Assembly (NCBI GenBank): GCA_963765265.1
Contig: CAVXVN010000003.1
Location: forward strand, 124,001-188,000
Source of the DNA: Bacillus_BD sp963765265
Lineage (GTDB): Bacteria; Bacillota; Bacilli; Bacillales; Cytobacillaceae
Length of the DNA: 64,000 nucleotides
Direction: 5' to 3'
Within the stretch, counting starts at the first letter, position 1. Each line of letters begins with the position of its first letter. Of the stretch, positions 42,575 to 53,091 are shown piece by piece. The notes beneath the pieces are model-generated. The model saw only the letters and a list, made by a program, of their open reading frames with translations, did not search any database and was not told the DNA's origin. The position numbers and the translations under genes were made by a program.

Positions 42575-42662
42575 AGACGAACTAAATTTATATCGTATTA
42601 CAAGACCATAGAATATGGTAAATTTCAGTAATAATGAATTAGGTTTTAAAGATTAAGCCTAG

Positions 42663-42717
42663 AGGCATCATTGGCAGATGGTATAGATACATATCAGTCT
42701 AGAAGGGTGCCTTTTTG
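42663..42717 (+). terminator. Attenuator-like hairpin between purF and purM
   Basis: AGGCATC (42663-42669) pairs with GGTGCCT (42706-42712), and TTTTT follows. The large loop has a minor GTAT/ATAC hairpin. The purF-purM gap is 176 bases while most gaps in this operon are overlaps, so a transcript control or partial termination point is plausible. Confidence 0.5.
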
Positions 42718-42750
42718 CTTTTTCATCAATTGACCAATTGGAGGATCGAA

Positions 42751-43782
42751 ATGGCGAAAGCATATGAAGAAGCAGGTGTAAATATTGAAGCTGGCTATGA
42801 GGCTGTTTCAAGAATGAAAAAGCATGTGCAAAAAACAATCAGACCTGGTGTTCTTGGTGGTTTAGGTGGGTTTGGTGGAATGTTTGATTTATCCGTATTA
42901 AATTTAAAAGAACCTGTATTAGTTTCAGGTACGGACGGTGTTGGAACGAAGCTCATGCTAGCGTTTATGATGGATCGCCATGATACGATCGGTATCGATG
43001 CTGTTGCTATGTGTGTCAATGACATTGTGGTTCAAGGAGCAGAACCGATCTATTTCCTAGATTATATTGCTTGTGGAAAAGCAGATCCGGCAAGAATTGA
43101 AGCCATTGTCAAGGGGATTGCAGACGGCTGTGAACAAGCTGGATGTGCTCTTGTTGGCGGAGAAACAGCAGAAATGCCAGGGATGTACAGTGAAGAGGAA
43201 TATGACCTTGCTGGATTTGCAGTGGGTGCAACAGAGAAAAGCGCGATCATTACTGGACAAGAAATCAAACAAGGTGATGTATTAATTGGTCTAGCCTCAA
43301 GCGGCATTCATAGCAATGGCTATTCACTTGTTCGTAAGCTTTTTCTAGAGAAAGCTGGCATGGCTTTGACAGAACAGGTTGAAGAGCTAGGTTGTACGCT
43401 AGGTGAAGAATTATTGCGCCCAACGAGAATTTATGTAAAATCCATTTTGTCTGCTCTTAAAGAGTTCTCACTAAAAGGAATCGCTCATATTACAGGCGGT
43501 GGCTTTATTGAAAATATTCCTCGCATGCTTCCTGAAGGGCTTGGTGCAGAATTAAAAGAGGAAAATTGGGAATTACCTCCTGTATTTAAAATGATGGAAA
43601 AAATTGGGGAACTTGATCGAACAGAAATGTATAATATTTTTAATATGGGAACAGGCATGGTGATTGCTGTTGAGGAAAAAGATGCATCTGCAGTTATCGA
43701 GCATTTCAATTCTATCGGTGAAAAAGCATACAAAATTGGTGTTGTAACAGATCAGTCAGGAATTCAAATCGATTTAAAATAA
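42751..43782 (+). CDS. purM: Phosphoribosylformylglycinamidine cyclo-ligase (AIR synthetase)
   Basis: ATP-dependent ring closure of FGAM to AIR. 343 residues from ATG 42751 (SD GGAGG). Motifs: GLGGFGGMFDLS, VSGTDGVGTKLMLA, MCVNDIVVQGAEPIYFLDY, LVGGETAEMPGMY, HITGGGFIENIPRMLPEG. Intact. Confidence 0.97.
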   Translation: MAKAYEEAGVNIEAGYEAVSRMKKHVQKTIRPGVLGGLGGFGGMFDLSVLNLKEPVLVSGTDGVGTKLMLAFMMDRHDTIGIDAVAMCVNDIVVQGAEPIYFLDYIACGKADPARIEAIVKGIADGCEQAGCALVGGETAEMPGMYSEEEYDLAGFAVGATEKSAIITGQEIKQGDVLIGLASSGIHSNGYSLVRKLFLEKAGMALTEQVEELGCTLGEELLRPTRIYVKSILSALKEFSLKGIAHITGGGFIENIPRMLPEGLGAELKEENWELPPVFKMMEKIGELDRTEMYNIFNMGTGMVIAVEEKDASAVIEHFNSIGEKAYKIGVVTDQSGIQIDLK

Positions 43783-43838
43783 AATTGACCTACGAGATAC
43801 AGATAGCCTGACAGTTCAGAGTAAACGGAGGAAATTTT

Positions 43839-44423
43839 ATGAAAAAGATTGCTGTGTTTGCTTCTGGAAGCGGCACTAATTTTCAGGCAATTATTGATGC
43901 AATAAAAGAGGGTGCCCTAGAGGCACAGATTGAACTTTTAATTTGTGACCGTAAAGGCGCCAAGTGTATTCAACGAGCAGAGACGGCAGGAATTCCAACC
44001 TTTGCTTTTTCTGCAAAAGACTATGAGGATAAAGCAGGATATGAACAAGATATTCTGCTTAAACTTAAAGAACATGATGTTGAATTTATTGTCTTAGCGG
44101 GTTATATGCGATTAATTGGACAAACCCTGCTATCTGCTTTTCAGGGGAAAATTGTCAATATTCATCCATCTCTTCTTCCTTCTTTCCAAGGAAAAGATGC
44201 AATTGGACAAGCCTTTGCAGCAAATGCGTCAACTACTGGAGTAACGGTCCACTTTGTAGATGAAGGAATGGACACTGGACCCATTATTGATCAGCAGGCC
44301 GTTACCATTGATGATGGTGAAACAAAAGAAAGCTTAGAATTAAAAATTCATGAAATTGAACATAAACTATATCCAGCCGTTTTACAAAAAATATTTCAAG
44401 AAGAAAAAACGACTTCTGTATAA
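43839..44423 (+). CDS. purN: Phosphoribosylglycinamide formyltransferase
   Basis: Transfers a formyl group from 10-formyl-THF to GAR. 194 residues: VFASGSGTNFQAII (phosphate loop), VLAGYMRLI, IVNIHPSLLPSFQG (active-site Asn and His), TGVTVHFVDEGMDTGPI (catalytic Asp). Start after GGAGG. Intact. Confidence 0.97.
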   Translation: MKKIAVFASGSGTNFQAIIDAIKEGALEAQIELLICDRKGAKCIQRAETAGIPTFAFSAKDYEDKAGYEQDILLKLKEHDVEFIVLAGYMRLIGQTLLSAFQGKIVNIHPSLLPSFQGKDAIGQAFAANASTTGVTVHFVDEGMDTGPIIDQQAVTIDDGETKESLELKIHEIEHKLYPAVLQKIFQEEKTTSV

Positions 44424-44524
44424 ATCAATCACTTAAATAAAATTGATATCTATTTATAGGGATGATCTATTTTTCTTCTTAACGTTCAATAAAGATTTGT
44501 GGATTTAACCAAGGGGGATTGATC

Positions 44525-46068
44525 ATGAAAAAACGTGCCTTAATTAGTGTTTCAGATAAAACAGGTGTAGTTGAATTTGCCCAAAGCATTAGTAGAGCAA
44601 GGCTTTGAAGTTATTTCAACGGGTGGTACAAAAAAAGCATTGCAGGAAAGTGGGGTTCCTGTTATCGGTGTAAGTGATGTAACAGGATTTCCTGAAATTT
44701 TAGATGGACGTGTAAAAACATTAAATCCTCTTATTCATGGTGGATTATTAGGGAAACTTGATGATCCAAGTCATGTAGAGCAAATGAATGAACATAACAT
44801 TGATCCTATTCAAATCGTATGTGTAAATTTATATCCATTCCAACAAACGATTGAAAAACCAGATGTAACGGTTGAAGATGCGATTGAAAATATTGATATC
44901 GGCGGTCCAACTATGCTTCGCTCAGCTGCAAAAAACCATGCAATATGTTACAGTGGTTGTGGATCCAGCTGACTATGAACAAGTAATCAGTGATTTGAAA
45001 GAAGTAAACGAAGTGAAATTTGAAACAAAACGTCAGCTAGCAGCAAAAGTATTCCGTCATACAGCAGCATATGATGCGATCATTGCGAACTATATGACTG
45101 AACTTGGTTGGGCTTGAAACACCTGAGAAATTAACGGTTACATATGAATTAAAACAGCCATTACGTTATGGAGAAAACCCACATCAAAAAGCAGCCTTTT
45201 ATCAGTAAACCATTAGGATCAAAATTTTCCATTGCCTATGCAACACAGCTTCATGGAAAAGAACTTTCTTATAATAATATCCATGATGCTGATGCTGCAC
45301 TTCAAATGGTGAAAGAATTTAGTGAGCCAGCTGCTGTTGCTGTTAAACATATGAATCCATGTGGAATTGGTACGTGGCAGCGATATTTTTGCAGCATTTG
45401 AAAAAGCCTTTGAAGCAGATCCTGTTTCTATTTTTGGTGGTATTATTGCCTTAAATCGTGAAGTGGATAAAAAAACAGCAGAAAAGCTTCATGAAATTTT
45501 CCTTGAAATCATTATTGCTCCATCATTCACAGAAGAAGCTCTATCTGTATTAACATCAAAGAAAAATCTTCGTCTTATTAACGATTCCATTTGATCAACA
45601 AGGGACATCTGAAATGACTTTTACTTCGGTTGAAGGTGGATTATTGACTCAAGAACAAGATCATTATACGTTTGATGATGCGACGATTACAGTTCCAACA
45701 GACAGAAAACCTACGGATGAAGAGTGGGAAGCACTTAAATTCGGCTGGAAAGTTGTAAAACATGTTAAATCAAATGCAATTGTTGTAAATGATCATCAGA
45801 TATGACACTTGGAATTGGTGCAGGACAAATGAATCGTGTCGGTTCTGCAAAAATTGCTCTTGAACAAGCTGGTGAAAAAGCAAAAGGTGCAGCATTGGCA
45901 TCAGATGCCTTTTTCCCAATGGATGATACGGTCGAAGTAGCTGCAAAAGCTGGAATTACAGCTATTATTCAACCAGGTGGTTCCATTAAAGATGCAGATT
46001 CCATCAAAAAAGCGAATGAATATGGAATTGCGATGGTATTTACAGGTGTTCGTCATTTTAAACATTAA
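44525..46068 (+). CDS. purH: Bifunctional AICAR transformylase/IMP cyclohydrolase (many frameshifts)
   Basis: Last two steps to IMP. Starts MKKRALISVSDKTGVVEFA. Frame breaks near 44583, 44947, 45108, 45208, 45378, 45588 and 45801. Removing one base restores AKALVEQGFEVISTGG, NHQYVTVVVDPADYEQV, YQKPLGSKFSIAYATQL and LINIPFDQQ-like joins. Cyclohydrolase motifs: ILDGRVKTLNPLIHGGLL. Transformylase motifs: LRYGENPHQKAAFY, AVKHMNPCG, GAGQMNRVGSAKIA, ASDAFFPM. About 512 residues. It is the most heavily disrupted gene of the window. Confidence 0.9.
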
Positions 46069-46088
46069 GATAACGGGAGTTGAGTGGG

Positions 46089-47363
46089 ATGAATGTTTTG
46101 GTAATCGGCCGCGGTGGTCGTGAGCATGCAATTTGCCGTAAAGTGAATGAAAGTCCTAAAGTAGACAGAGTTTTTGTTGCACCAGGTAATGATGGAATGG
46201 TTGATGTAGCTGAGTTGATTCAAATTGATGAAAGTAATCAAGACAAACTAATTGAATTTGCACTTGCAAATGATGTTGGACTTACGATTATTGGTCCGGA
46301 AATCCCTTTATTAGCAGGACTTGCTGATCATTTTGAAGAGGCTGGCTTAAAAGTATTTGGACCGAAACAAAAAGCTGCTGAAATTGAAGGAAGTAAATCT
46401 TTTGCAAAAGAACTGATGAAAAAGTATCATATTCCAACTGGCTGAATACGAAGTTTTTACAGAATATGAAAAGGCCATTGCTTATGTAAAAGAAAAAGGA
46501 GCTCCTATTGTCATTAAAGCGGATGGGTTAGCTGCTGGGAAAGGCGTAACAGTGGCTTTAACATTAGATGAAGCTTTAGAAAGCTTAAAAGATATGATGG
46601 TCGATGAAAAATTTGGTGCTGCCTCATCAACGGTTGTCGTTGAAGAATTTTTAAGTGGAGAAGAATTTTCATTAATGGCTTTTGTAAATGGGGATATTGT
46701 CATCCCACTTGAGATTGCTCAGGATCATAAACGTGCCTATGATGGCGATCAAGGGCCGAATACAGGTGGAATGGGTGCATATTCTCCAGTTCCTCATATT
46801 GATCAAGATATCGTAAATACAGCCATTGAGACGGTGTTAAAACCTGCTGCAAAAGCGATGATTCAAGAAGGTAGGAGTTTTAGTGGAATTCTTTATGCTG
46901 GATTGATTTCAACTGAAGAAGGTCCAAAAGTGATTGAATTTAATGCTCGATTTGGTGATCCTGAAACACAAGTGATTTTACCAAGAATGAAATCAGATCT
47001 TGTTGATGTTATCGAGCAAGTGTTAGATGGTAAAGAAGTTGAAATTAGTTGGGATGAGCAGTCTATGATCGGAGTTGTTGTAGCTGCAAATGGTTATCCT
47101 GAAGAATATGAAAAAGGTGCCGATCCTACAGGGCTTAGATGAAGTGAGCAAAGATGCTATTTGTTTTTCATGCAGGGACGAAAAAAGGAACTTCCGGTGA
47201 ATTTGAAACAAATGGCGGTCGTGTTTTGTTAGCTGGAGCAAAAGCAGATACATTACAGCAAGCACAAGAAGCGGTTTACAAAGGGCTTGAAAAACTTCAA
47301 TGTGATGGAGTATTTTATCGTAAGGATATTGGATATAAAGCGATCGCTCATGTAAACCGATAA
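46089..47363 (+). CDS. purD: Phosphoribosylamine-glycine ligase (frameshifted)
   Basis: ATP-grasp enzyme making GAR from phosphoribosylamine and glycine. Starts MNVLVIGRGGREHAICRKV at ATG 46089. Breaks near 46440 (extra G in PTAEYEVFTEYEKA) and 47138 (extra A before DEVSKDAMLFVFHAGTK). Seen: VIKADGLAAGKGV, QDHKRAYDGDQGPNTGGMGAYSP, EFNARFGDPETQVILPRM. About 424 residues. Last gene of the operon. Confidence 0.93.
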
Positions 47364-47368
47364 ATAAA

Positions 47369-47416
47369 AGAAGGTTGGTCTTTTCCTTAAATAGGGAAAG
47401 CCAGCCTTCCTTTTTA
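47369..47416 (+). terminator. Terminator of the pur operon
   Basis: GAAGG...TTTCC against GGAAA...CCTTC (47370-47409) with CTTTTTATT after it. Confidence 0.82.
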
Positions 47417-47442
47417 TTCGAGCAAGATGTTACTACGTGCAG

Positions 47443-47737
47443 TTAAGTGGGATTATAGGGTATCGTTTCACCTAATATTTCTTGAGATTCTGTATGATCC
47501 GTTTTCGTTTGTAAAGGCTGATGATTTGCTTGCCCTTTTTGGATTAAGTCTGTTACCGGGCAATAACGTACAATTCCTTCAGCGACCTTCATTGCTCCGC
47601 ACATGGCTACCCATAAATAGGAATCGGCAATACGGTCGTTTAACAAGCTTTGCTGTACTCCAAGATAGAATCGTTAATCCCATTGTAATTCTAATCAATG
47701 CATTAAGTATCCCAATATTTGGTTGTATCTTCAACAT
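47443..47737 (-). CDS. DUF2892 (YgaP-like membrane domain) protein (frameshifted)
   Basis: About 97 residues. ATG 47737 has GGGGG upstream. It begins MLKIQPNIGILNALIRITMG, LTILSWSTAKLVKRP, then one extra T near 47625 breaks the frame before DSYLWVAMCGAMKVAEGI, VRYCPVTDLIQ. This N-P-G-x-x-N...R...G and GAMKVAEGIVRYCP pattern is the DUF2892 two-helix hairpin, often attached to rhodanese domains in other proteins (YgaP). Role unknown. Confidence 0.75.
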
Positions 47738-47869
47738 AATTACCCCCTTTAATAAAATTCCCTAATCTTTCAAGCTTCTTTCATGCTTTAATGAAGGAAA
47801 TATGTTACGATTAGTATCGATCATTTATGAAAAGGCTTACATTACTAAAATAAAAGGAGGGTCCGTACC

Positions 47870-49620
47870 GTGCTGGAACAACGCTACCGATGGAAAAATA
47901 AGCAATTACGTGAACATGTTTCTGTAATAGATGGAAAAAAAGCACCAACCATATTATTAAAAAATGCTCTTTATTTGAATCAAACTTTTCGGAAATGGAT
48001 GACTGCAAATATTTGGATTTATGATGATCGAATTGTGTATGTTGGCAACAAAATACCTTCTAGACTCGATCATTGCGAAGTAATTGATTGTACGGATGTA
48101 TTACTTGTTCCAGGCTATATGGAACCACATGCCCATCCATTTCATTTATATAATCCCCTTTCTCTGGCTGCCTATGCATCCCAGTTTGGAACAACCACCT
48201 TAATTAATGATAATTTATTATTGTTTTTACAAACAGAAAAAAGGAAAGCGTTTTCTTTTATGAGAGAATTAAGGCATCTTCCGACATCTATGTACTGGTG
48301 GTGTCGTTTTGATTCCCAAACTGAACTTCAACATGAGGAAGAAACTTTTTCTCATAGCCATATTAAATCTTGGTTGGAACATGATGCAGTGTTACAAGGT
48401 GGAGAATTAACAGGTTGGCCAAAGTTACTTGATGGCGATGATATGATGCTTCATTGGATTCAAGAAGCGAAAAGAATGAGGAAAAAAATTGAAGGTCATT
48501 TTCCCGGGGCTTCTGAACAAACATTGGCTAAGATGGTCCTTTTGGGTGCAGATGGTGACCATGAGGCGATGACAGGACAGGAAGTATATGATCGACTTAT
48601 GCAGGGATACATGGTCACATTAAGGAATTCTGAAATTCGACCAGATTTAGCCAAGATATTGGATGAAATTCATCAGCTTGGCATACAGACATACGATAAA
48701 TTCATGCTTACGACAGATGGCTCTGCTGCAGGATTTTATGAGCAAGGGGTCATTGACAATATGATCAGGATTGCTATTGAAAAAGGTGTGCCAGTTATTG
48801 ACGCTTATAATATGGCGACCATCAATGTAGCTCGTTATTATAATATAGAGTATTTACATGGAAACATTGCTACAGGAAGAATTGCTAATATTAATTTCCT
48901 CAGTCATGAAACCAACCCAACGCCTGTTTCTGTTTTAGCAAAAGGAAAATGGGTAAAGCGTGATGGAAAGAATCTGAGTGATGTACCTCTACCAGTCATT
49001 AGACTGGGAAGAGTTTGAATTGGAACCATTAGAGCTTGAATGGGAACTTACAGTCGATGATTTACAATTTTCAATGCCTTTTGGAATCACAATGGAAAAT
49101 GCCGTTATTACAAAGCCTTATTCCATATCCATTGATGTATCGAATGATACCATAACAAACAGTAAAGATGAGTGTTTCTTTATGCTTGTGGACCGGAATG
49201 GAAAATGGAGAATCAATACGCTTATCAAAGGATTTGCTGAAGACCTATCTGGACTTGCAAGCTCTTTTTCACATACAGGTGATATTATATTAATTGGAAA
49301 AAGTAAACCTGATATGCTTCGTGCATTTAAACGGATGAAGGAAATCGCGTGGTGGAATTGTGATTGTGGAAAATGGTGAAATAGCAAAAGAGATTTCTCT
49401 TCCATTAAAAGGAATCATGTCTAATAAAAAAATTGAAGATTTAATTGTTGAGCAAAAGAGCTTTGTCGCTTATTTGCGAGAAAAAGGATATCGTTTTGAA
49501 GATCCTATTCATTCCTTATTATTTTTTTCAACAACCCATTTACCCTATATTCGCATTACACCACAAGGGATGTATGATGTGATGAATAAAATGGTACTCT
49601 TTCCAACGATAATGCGTTAA
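47870..49620 (+). CDS. yerA: YerA-like putative adenine deaminase (frameshifted)
   Basis: Amidohydrolase-fold protein related to adenine deaminase. GTG 47870 follows AGGAGG. Metal-ligand motif VPGYMEPHAHPFHLYN, then GHFPGASEQTL, TTDGSAAGFYEQG and an adenine-deaminase-like C-terminal domain. Breaks near 49010 and 49366; deletion of one C at the second gives EIGGGIVIVENGEIAKE. About 580 residues, as in B. subtilis YerA, and in the same position after purD. Whether it deaminates adenine is not certain. Confidence 0.85.
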
Positions 49621-49667
49621 AATATAAAAGAGAGTTATGTAAGTAGACCTTTAATGAGGTGAGCCCA

Positions 49668-50714
49668 ATGCTAAAAAAATGGCTAACGATCTCTGCAGTT
49701 GCTCTTTTGCTTTTGGTGGGGTGCAGTAAGAAAGATGAAGTAGTAGGGCCACAAGAGGAAAATACGGAGAATGAAGTGATAGAACCTGAAGTCAATGATC
49801 AAGAAAAGGAACAGCCTTTTCATTTTCCATTGACGGGTGTTGGGAGTTCAACAGAAGTTGAAGGAAGAGCCGTTGCTGTCATGATCAATAATCATCCTGC
49901 TGCAAGACCGCAATCAGGTCTTAATAAAGCAGATATTGTCTATGAAGTATTGGCAGAGGGTGATGTGACACGTTTTCTTGCTATTTTTCAAAGTGAGCAA
50001 CCTGACAGTGTGGGTCCTGTCCGAAGTGCACGAAGTTACTATATCGAATTAGCAAAAGGATTCGATAGTCTTTATATCGCTCATGGGAATAGTCCGGATG
50101 CTAAGGAAATGCTCGACAATGGCTATATTGATGTTTTAAATGGTCTATACTATGATGGTACATTATTTAAAAGAGCAAGCTTTCGTAAAGCTCCACATAA
50201 TTCATATATCACATATGATAATATATTAAAAGGGGCGAATCAGAACGGATATGAGATGGAACAAGCACCTCCATCATTGCCTTTTTTAACAAAGGATCAA
50301 GCGAAAGAACTTGCAGGTGAACAAGCAAATCATATTTCGATCTCATATTACGATCAAATATTTAACTCAAGTTTTGAATATGATGAGAATTTACAGAAAT
50401 ACAAACGTTTTTCCAATGAAAAACAAACAGTGGATTATGATACAGAAGACCCCGTATTGATTGATAATGTTTTGATTATAGAAACAAAACATCTTATAAT
50501 GGATAACTCAGGCCGACGTGACATCGATTTTACTGCAGGTGGTAAAGCATTTTTAGTACAAAAGGGTAAAAAGATTGACGTTGAATGGAGAAATGTTGAT
50601 GGAAGGGTTTTACCTTATAAAGATGGGAAAGTTGCAGGACTTGTTCCAGGAAAAACATGGATCAATGTAATGCCGACTGATCCGGGAATAGAACAATCTA
50701 TTTCTTTTGAATAA
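49668..50714 (+). CDS. yerB: YerB-like lipoprotein (DUF3048)
   Basis: 348 residues from ATG 49668. Signal peptide MLKKWLTISAVALLLLVGC with lipidated Cys at 19. Mature part has VAVMINNHPAARPQSGLNKA, VYEVLAEGDVTRFLAIFQ and VGPVRSARSYYIELAKGFD, the DUF3048 signature. It ends WINVMPTDPGIEQSISFE. Surface lipoprotein of unknown role. In B. subtilis the gene also follows yerA. Confidence 0.9.
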   Translation: MLKKWLTISAVALLLLVGCSKKDEVVGPQEENTENEVIEPEVNDQEKEQPFHFPLTGVGSSTEVEGRAVAVMINNHPAARPQSGLNKADIVYEVLAEGDVTRFLAIFQSEQPDSVGPVRSARSYYIELAKGFDSLYIAHGNSPDAKEMLDNGYIDVLNGLYYDGTLFKRASFRKAPHNSYITYDNILKGANQNGYEMEQAPPSLPFLTKDQAKELAGEQANHISISYYDQIFNSSFEYDENLQKYKRFSNEKQTVDYDTEDPVLIDNVLIIETKHLIMDNSGRRDIDFTAGGKAFLVQKGKKIDVEWRNVDGRVLPYKDGKVAGLVPGKTWINVMPTDPGIEQSISFE

Positions 50715-50841
50715 GGTGGATTTTAACGAATATCGTTGAACCTTCCTGTTCTCTAATTATAATATAATAAATAGGTTGATTGAAGGGATAGAATATCGCT
50801 TTATATCTTAATCTTTTTTTTGAAAAAGGAGTAATTTGTAC

Positions 50842-51156
50842 ATGCAAATTGAAAAATTAAGAGGAAGAGAATTGGATCAATTATTTCAAGCTGTCCTTTC
50901 ATTGAATAATTTAGAGGAATGTTATCGTTTTTTTGATGATCTGTGTACAGTAAATGAAATTCAATCGCTATCCCAACGATTAGAAGTTGCGAGAATGTTA
51001 AAAGAAGGAAAGACCTATCACGTCATTGAAACTGAAACGGGTGCAAGTACCGCTACGATTTCTCGGGTAAAACGGTGTTTAAACTATGGTAATGATGCGT
51101 ATGGAATGGCATTAGAACGTTTGAAGCCAAATAATCCAACTCCAACAGAAGAATAA
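50842..51156 (+). CDS. yerC: YerC/TrpR-like DNA-binding protein
   Basis: 104 residues from ATG 50842 (AAGGAG upstream; a TTG at 50836 is an alternative start). Sequence LRGRELDQLFQAVLSL and the helix-turn-helix ETETGASTATISRVKRCL place it in the TrpR-like YerC/YecD family. Probable transcription regulator. Complete. Confidence 0.9.
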   Translation: MQIEKLRGRELDQLFQAVLSLNNLEECYRFFDDLCTVNEIQSLSQRLEVARMLKEGKTYHVIETETGASTATISRVKRCLNYGNDAYGMALERLKPNNPTPTEE

Positions 51157-51170
51157 AGCTCCAAAAACAA

Positions 51171-51200
51171 AGCCGATGGATTTCATACCATCGGTTTTTT
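51171..51200 (+). terminator. Terminator after yerC
   Basis: CCGATGG (51173-51179) pairs with CCATCGG (51188-51194), followed by six Ts. Confidence 0.88.
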
Positions 51201-51299
51201 GATATACAATGTTTTTTATAAAATCTTGGTTAATCGGTTGAAAAAAATTAACCACAGAACTGCAGAGTTGAGCAAGATTAACAAAAGGAAGAGAGAAAC

Positions 51300-51720
51300 A
51301 TTCGGACAGGGGAAGAGATAAAAAGAGAGATGGAGTCTGAAAGGGAGTCTCATTCGGACAGGATGAAATGGAAAAAGCGAGATCGAGGTCCGAAAGCAGG
51401 CCTCATTCGGACAGGGCAAGAAGGAAAAAGCCAAGATCAGAGTCCGAAAGCAGGTCCTTATTCGGACAGGTCAAGAAGGAAAAAGTGAGATCGAGTCTGA
51501 AAGTAGGTCTTATTCGGACAGGACCAGAAGGAAAAAACGAGATCGAGTCTGAAAGCAGTCCTTATTCGGACAGGGCAAGAAGGAAAAATCGAGATCGAGT
51601 CTGAAAGCAGGTCTTATTCGGACAGGCAAGAAGGAAAAAACGAGATGGAGTCCGAAAACCGTCCCAATTCGGACAGGGCAAGAGGAAAATAACAATATCA
51701 AGTCTGAATGTATCTAGTTT
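51300..51720. repeat. Tandem array of about eight 52-base hairpin repeats
   Basis: ATTCGGACAGG recurs at 51300, 51352, 51405, 51460, 51512, 51564, 51616 and 51667, a period of 51-55. Each unit has AAGAAGGAAAAA-GAGATCGAGTCC followed by GAAAGCAGGTCTT. The end of one unit and start of the next form GTCCGAA...TTCGGAC, a seven-pair stem; in units with GTCTGAA the pair becomes G-U. The last unit is degenerate. Open frames across it on both strands are by-products of the repeat. Confidence 0.88.
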
Positions 51721-51763
51721 GGAGATGTTCATAAGTCCTTCAAATACAAAAAACATTAATATT

Positions 51764-52673
51764 TTATTTGTAATACGTATCGCGTGTATTTCCAAATGAG
51801 GTATAGTTTTTCTTTAGAATCCTACAAAATGTCCTACTATTTAAACCCACCTTGCACCACTCATAGATACTTTGGGTTGTAATCTTTCGTTCAGGAAATA
51901 GTAGCTTAAATTCTTTCGCATGCCGTAAAATAGCTAGTTCAATTTTTTCATGCTTCCCACACTTTTTACACACAAAGTTGTAATTTTTGATAGCAACCAT
52001 AAAGGAACTACAAGTTTTGCAATAAATACCCTTTTGAAGCTGGTCGTAATTATAATTAGGCAATACTGTAAATGGATTTTTAGTTTGGTGTAATGAAATT
52101 AATGTTTGGGCTAGTTTCTTGTGCCCTTCATTCAACTTAGAGGAAGTTTTGTTTAAATCTCTCAAAAAACGATTTACTTGTGTGGGTAAAATTATGGGTT
52201 GGTCCATTGGGGCTTGATATAAGGTGAATTCAGGGTTGATAAAGATAACGGAGGCATCAACAAGGTAATTTTGTTTGAGGTTTTGGAGCAGTTGGCGAAA
52301 TAGAGTCGCACTCCTTTTTAACTGATCTACAGGATTCTTGTATTCTCGATCAGTCACAACGGAATAAAGTTTGTCTGATTTTAAGTAACAATCACCTTGA
52401 TAATTTTTTATCTCCAAAAGGTGAATAACTCCTTGTGAAATAATCAAAGTGTCAATTTGAAAATAGGAATTGTTAACTTCAAGCAGCAAGTCATTGATGA
52501 TAAACTCTTTCTTCTTGAAGACTTTCTGCCAGAAGATCAAAATTCACCTCCCCTTCATAGCCTTTTTCAAGGTTTAAATAGTGAAACTTTTCCTTTTCAG
52601 TTAACTCCAATCTCGTGTTTAATGATCGCATAATCAATAATTCATGTGATTCAGCTCGACTTTTAAGTAACAT
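51764..52673 (-). CDS. NERD-domain (nuclease-related) protein (frameshifted)
   Basis: About 302 residues from ATG 52673 with GGAAGTG upstream. The N-terminal NERD part reads EKGYEGEVNFDLL, then (after deleting one G near 52520) EFIINDLLLEVNNSYFQIDTL and GVIHLLEIKNYQGD, the E-x-K nuclease-like core. The C-terminal part has two CxxC pairs (YCKTC and CKKCGK), a zinc ribbon, and an HTH-like end (TTQSIYEWCKVGLNSRTFCR). NERD proteins are thought to act on DNA; function here unknown. It sits between two stretches carrying the 52-base repeat. Confidence 0.78.
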
Positions 52674-52943
52674 AGGCCACTTCCTTTCTTATTAGCTAAG
52701 ATAATTTTATAAAAAATTATTATGAATCTATCAAAGAAATATGTATATTCTGTTAACCTTTCAATAATTTTCGGATTTAGTTTAACTTGTTTGATAGTAG
52801 GGAAATCAATATTTAGCAGGCATCTTAACGCATTTATTTATGTTGCGGTGAACCGTACCATAAAAAAATGAAGTTTTTGATTAACAATACTGAACTCTAT
52901 TATATCTTCAAGGTATTGTGTCTGGGGATTTAATTCAGGACCA

Positions 52944-53003
52944 ATTCGGACAGGATGAGATAAAAAAAGTGAGATCAAGTCCGAAAGCAGGCCTTATTCA
53001 GTG
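52944..53003. repeat. Solo copy of the 52-base hairpin repeat
   Basis: ATTCGGACAGGATGAGATAA through GTCCGAAAGCAGGCCTTATTC matches the array unit at 51300-51720. It lies on the other side of the NERD gene, upstream of pcrB. The rest of the 52674-53091 gap shows no gene; a TATAAT at 53053-53058 may serve pcrB. Confidence 0.8.
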
Positions 53004-53091
53004 AAGGAATAACGGCCCTTATTTTCTTTTCTTATTTAATTTCTCTAATGCTATAATGATGTAATGTAATGATAGAATGGAGGAAGTTCGC

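Noticed and set aside
34753..47363. Genuine pseudogenisation of de novo purine synthesis
   Set aside because: Motifs are intact on both sides of every break, the breaks are almost all single extra bases, and similar breaks affect essential pcrA and ligA, so sequence error is the simpler reading.
47427..47765. 112-codon plus-strand frame
   Set aside because: It is antisense to the DUF2892 gene, which has a clear family match and start signal.
51300..51720. CRISPR array
   Set aside because: The sequence between ATTCGGACAGG copies is itself conserved, so there are no unique spacers, and no cas genes are near.
51368..51795. Open frames with Arg/Ser/Glu-rich or Phe/Leu-rich sequence in the repeat array
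   Set aside because: They arise from the 52-base tandem repeat; no start signal or domain.
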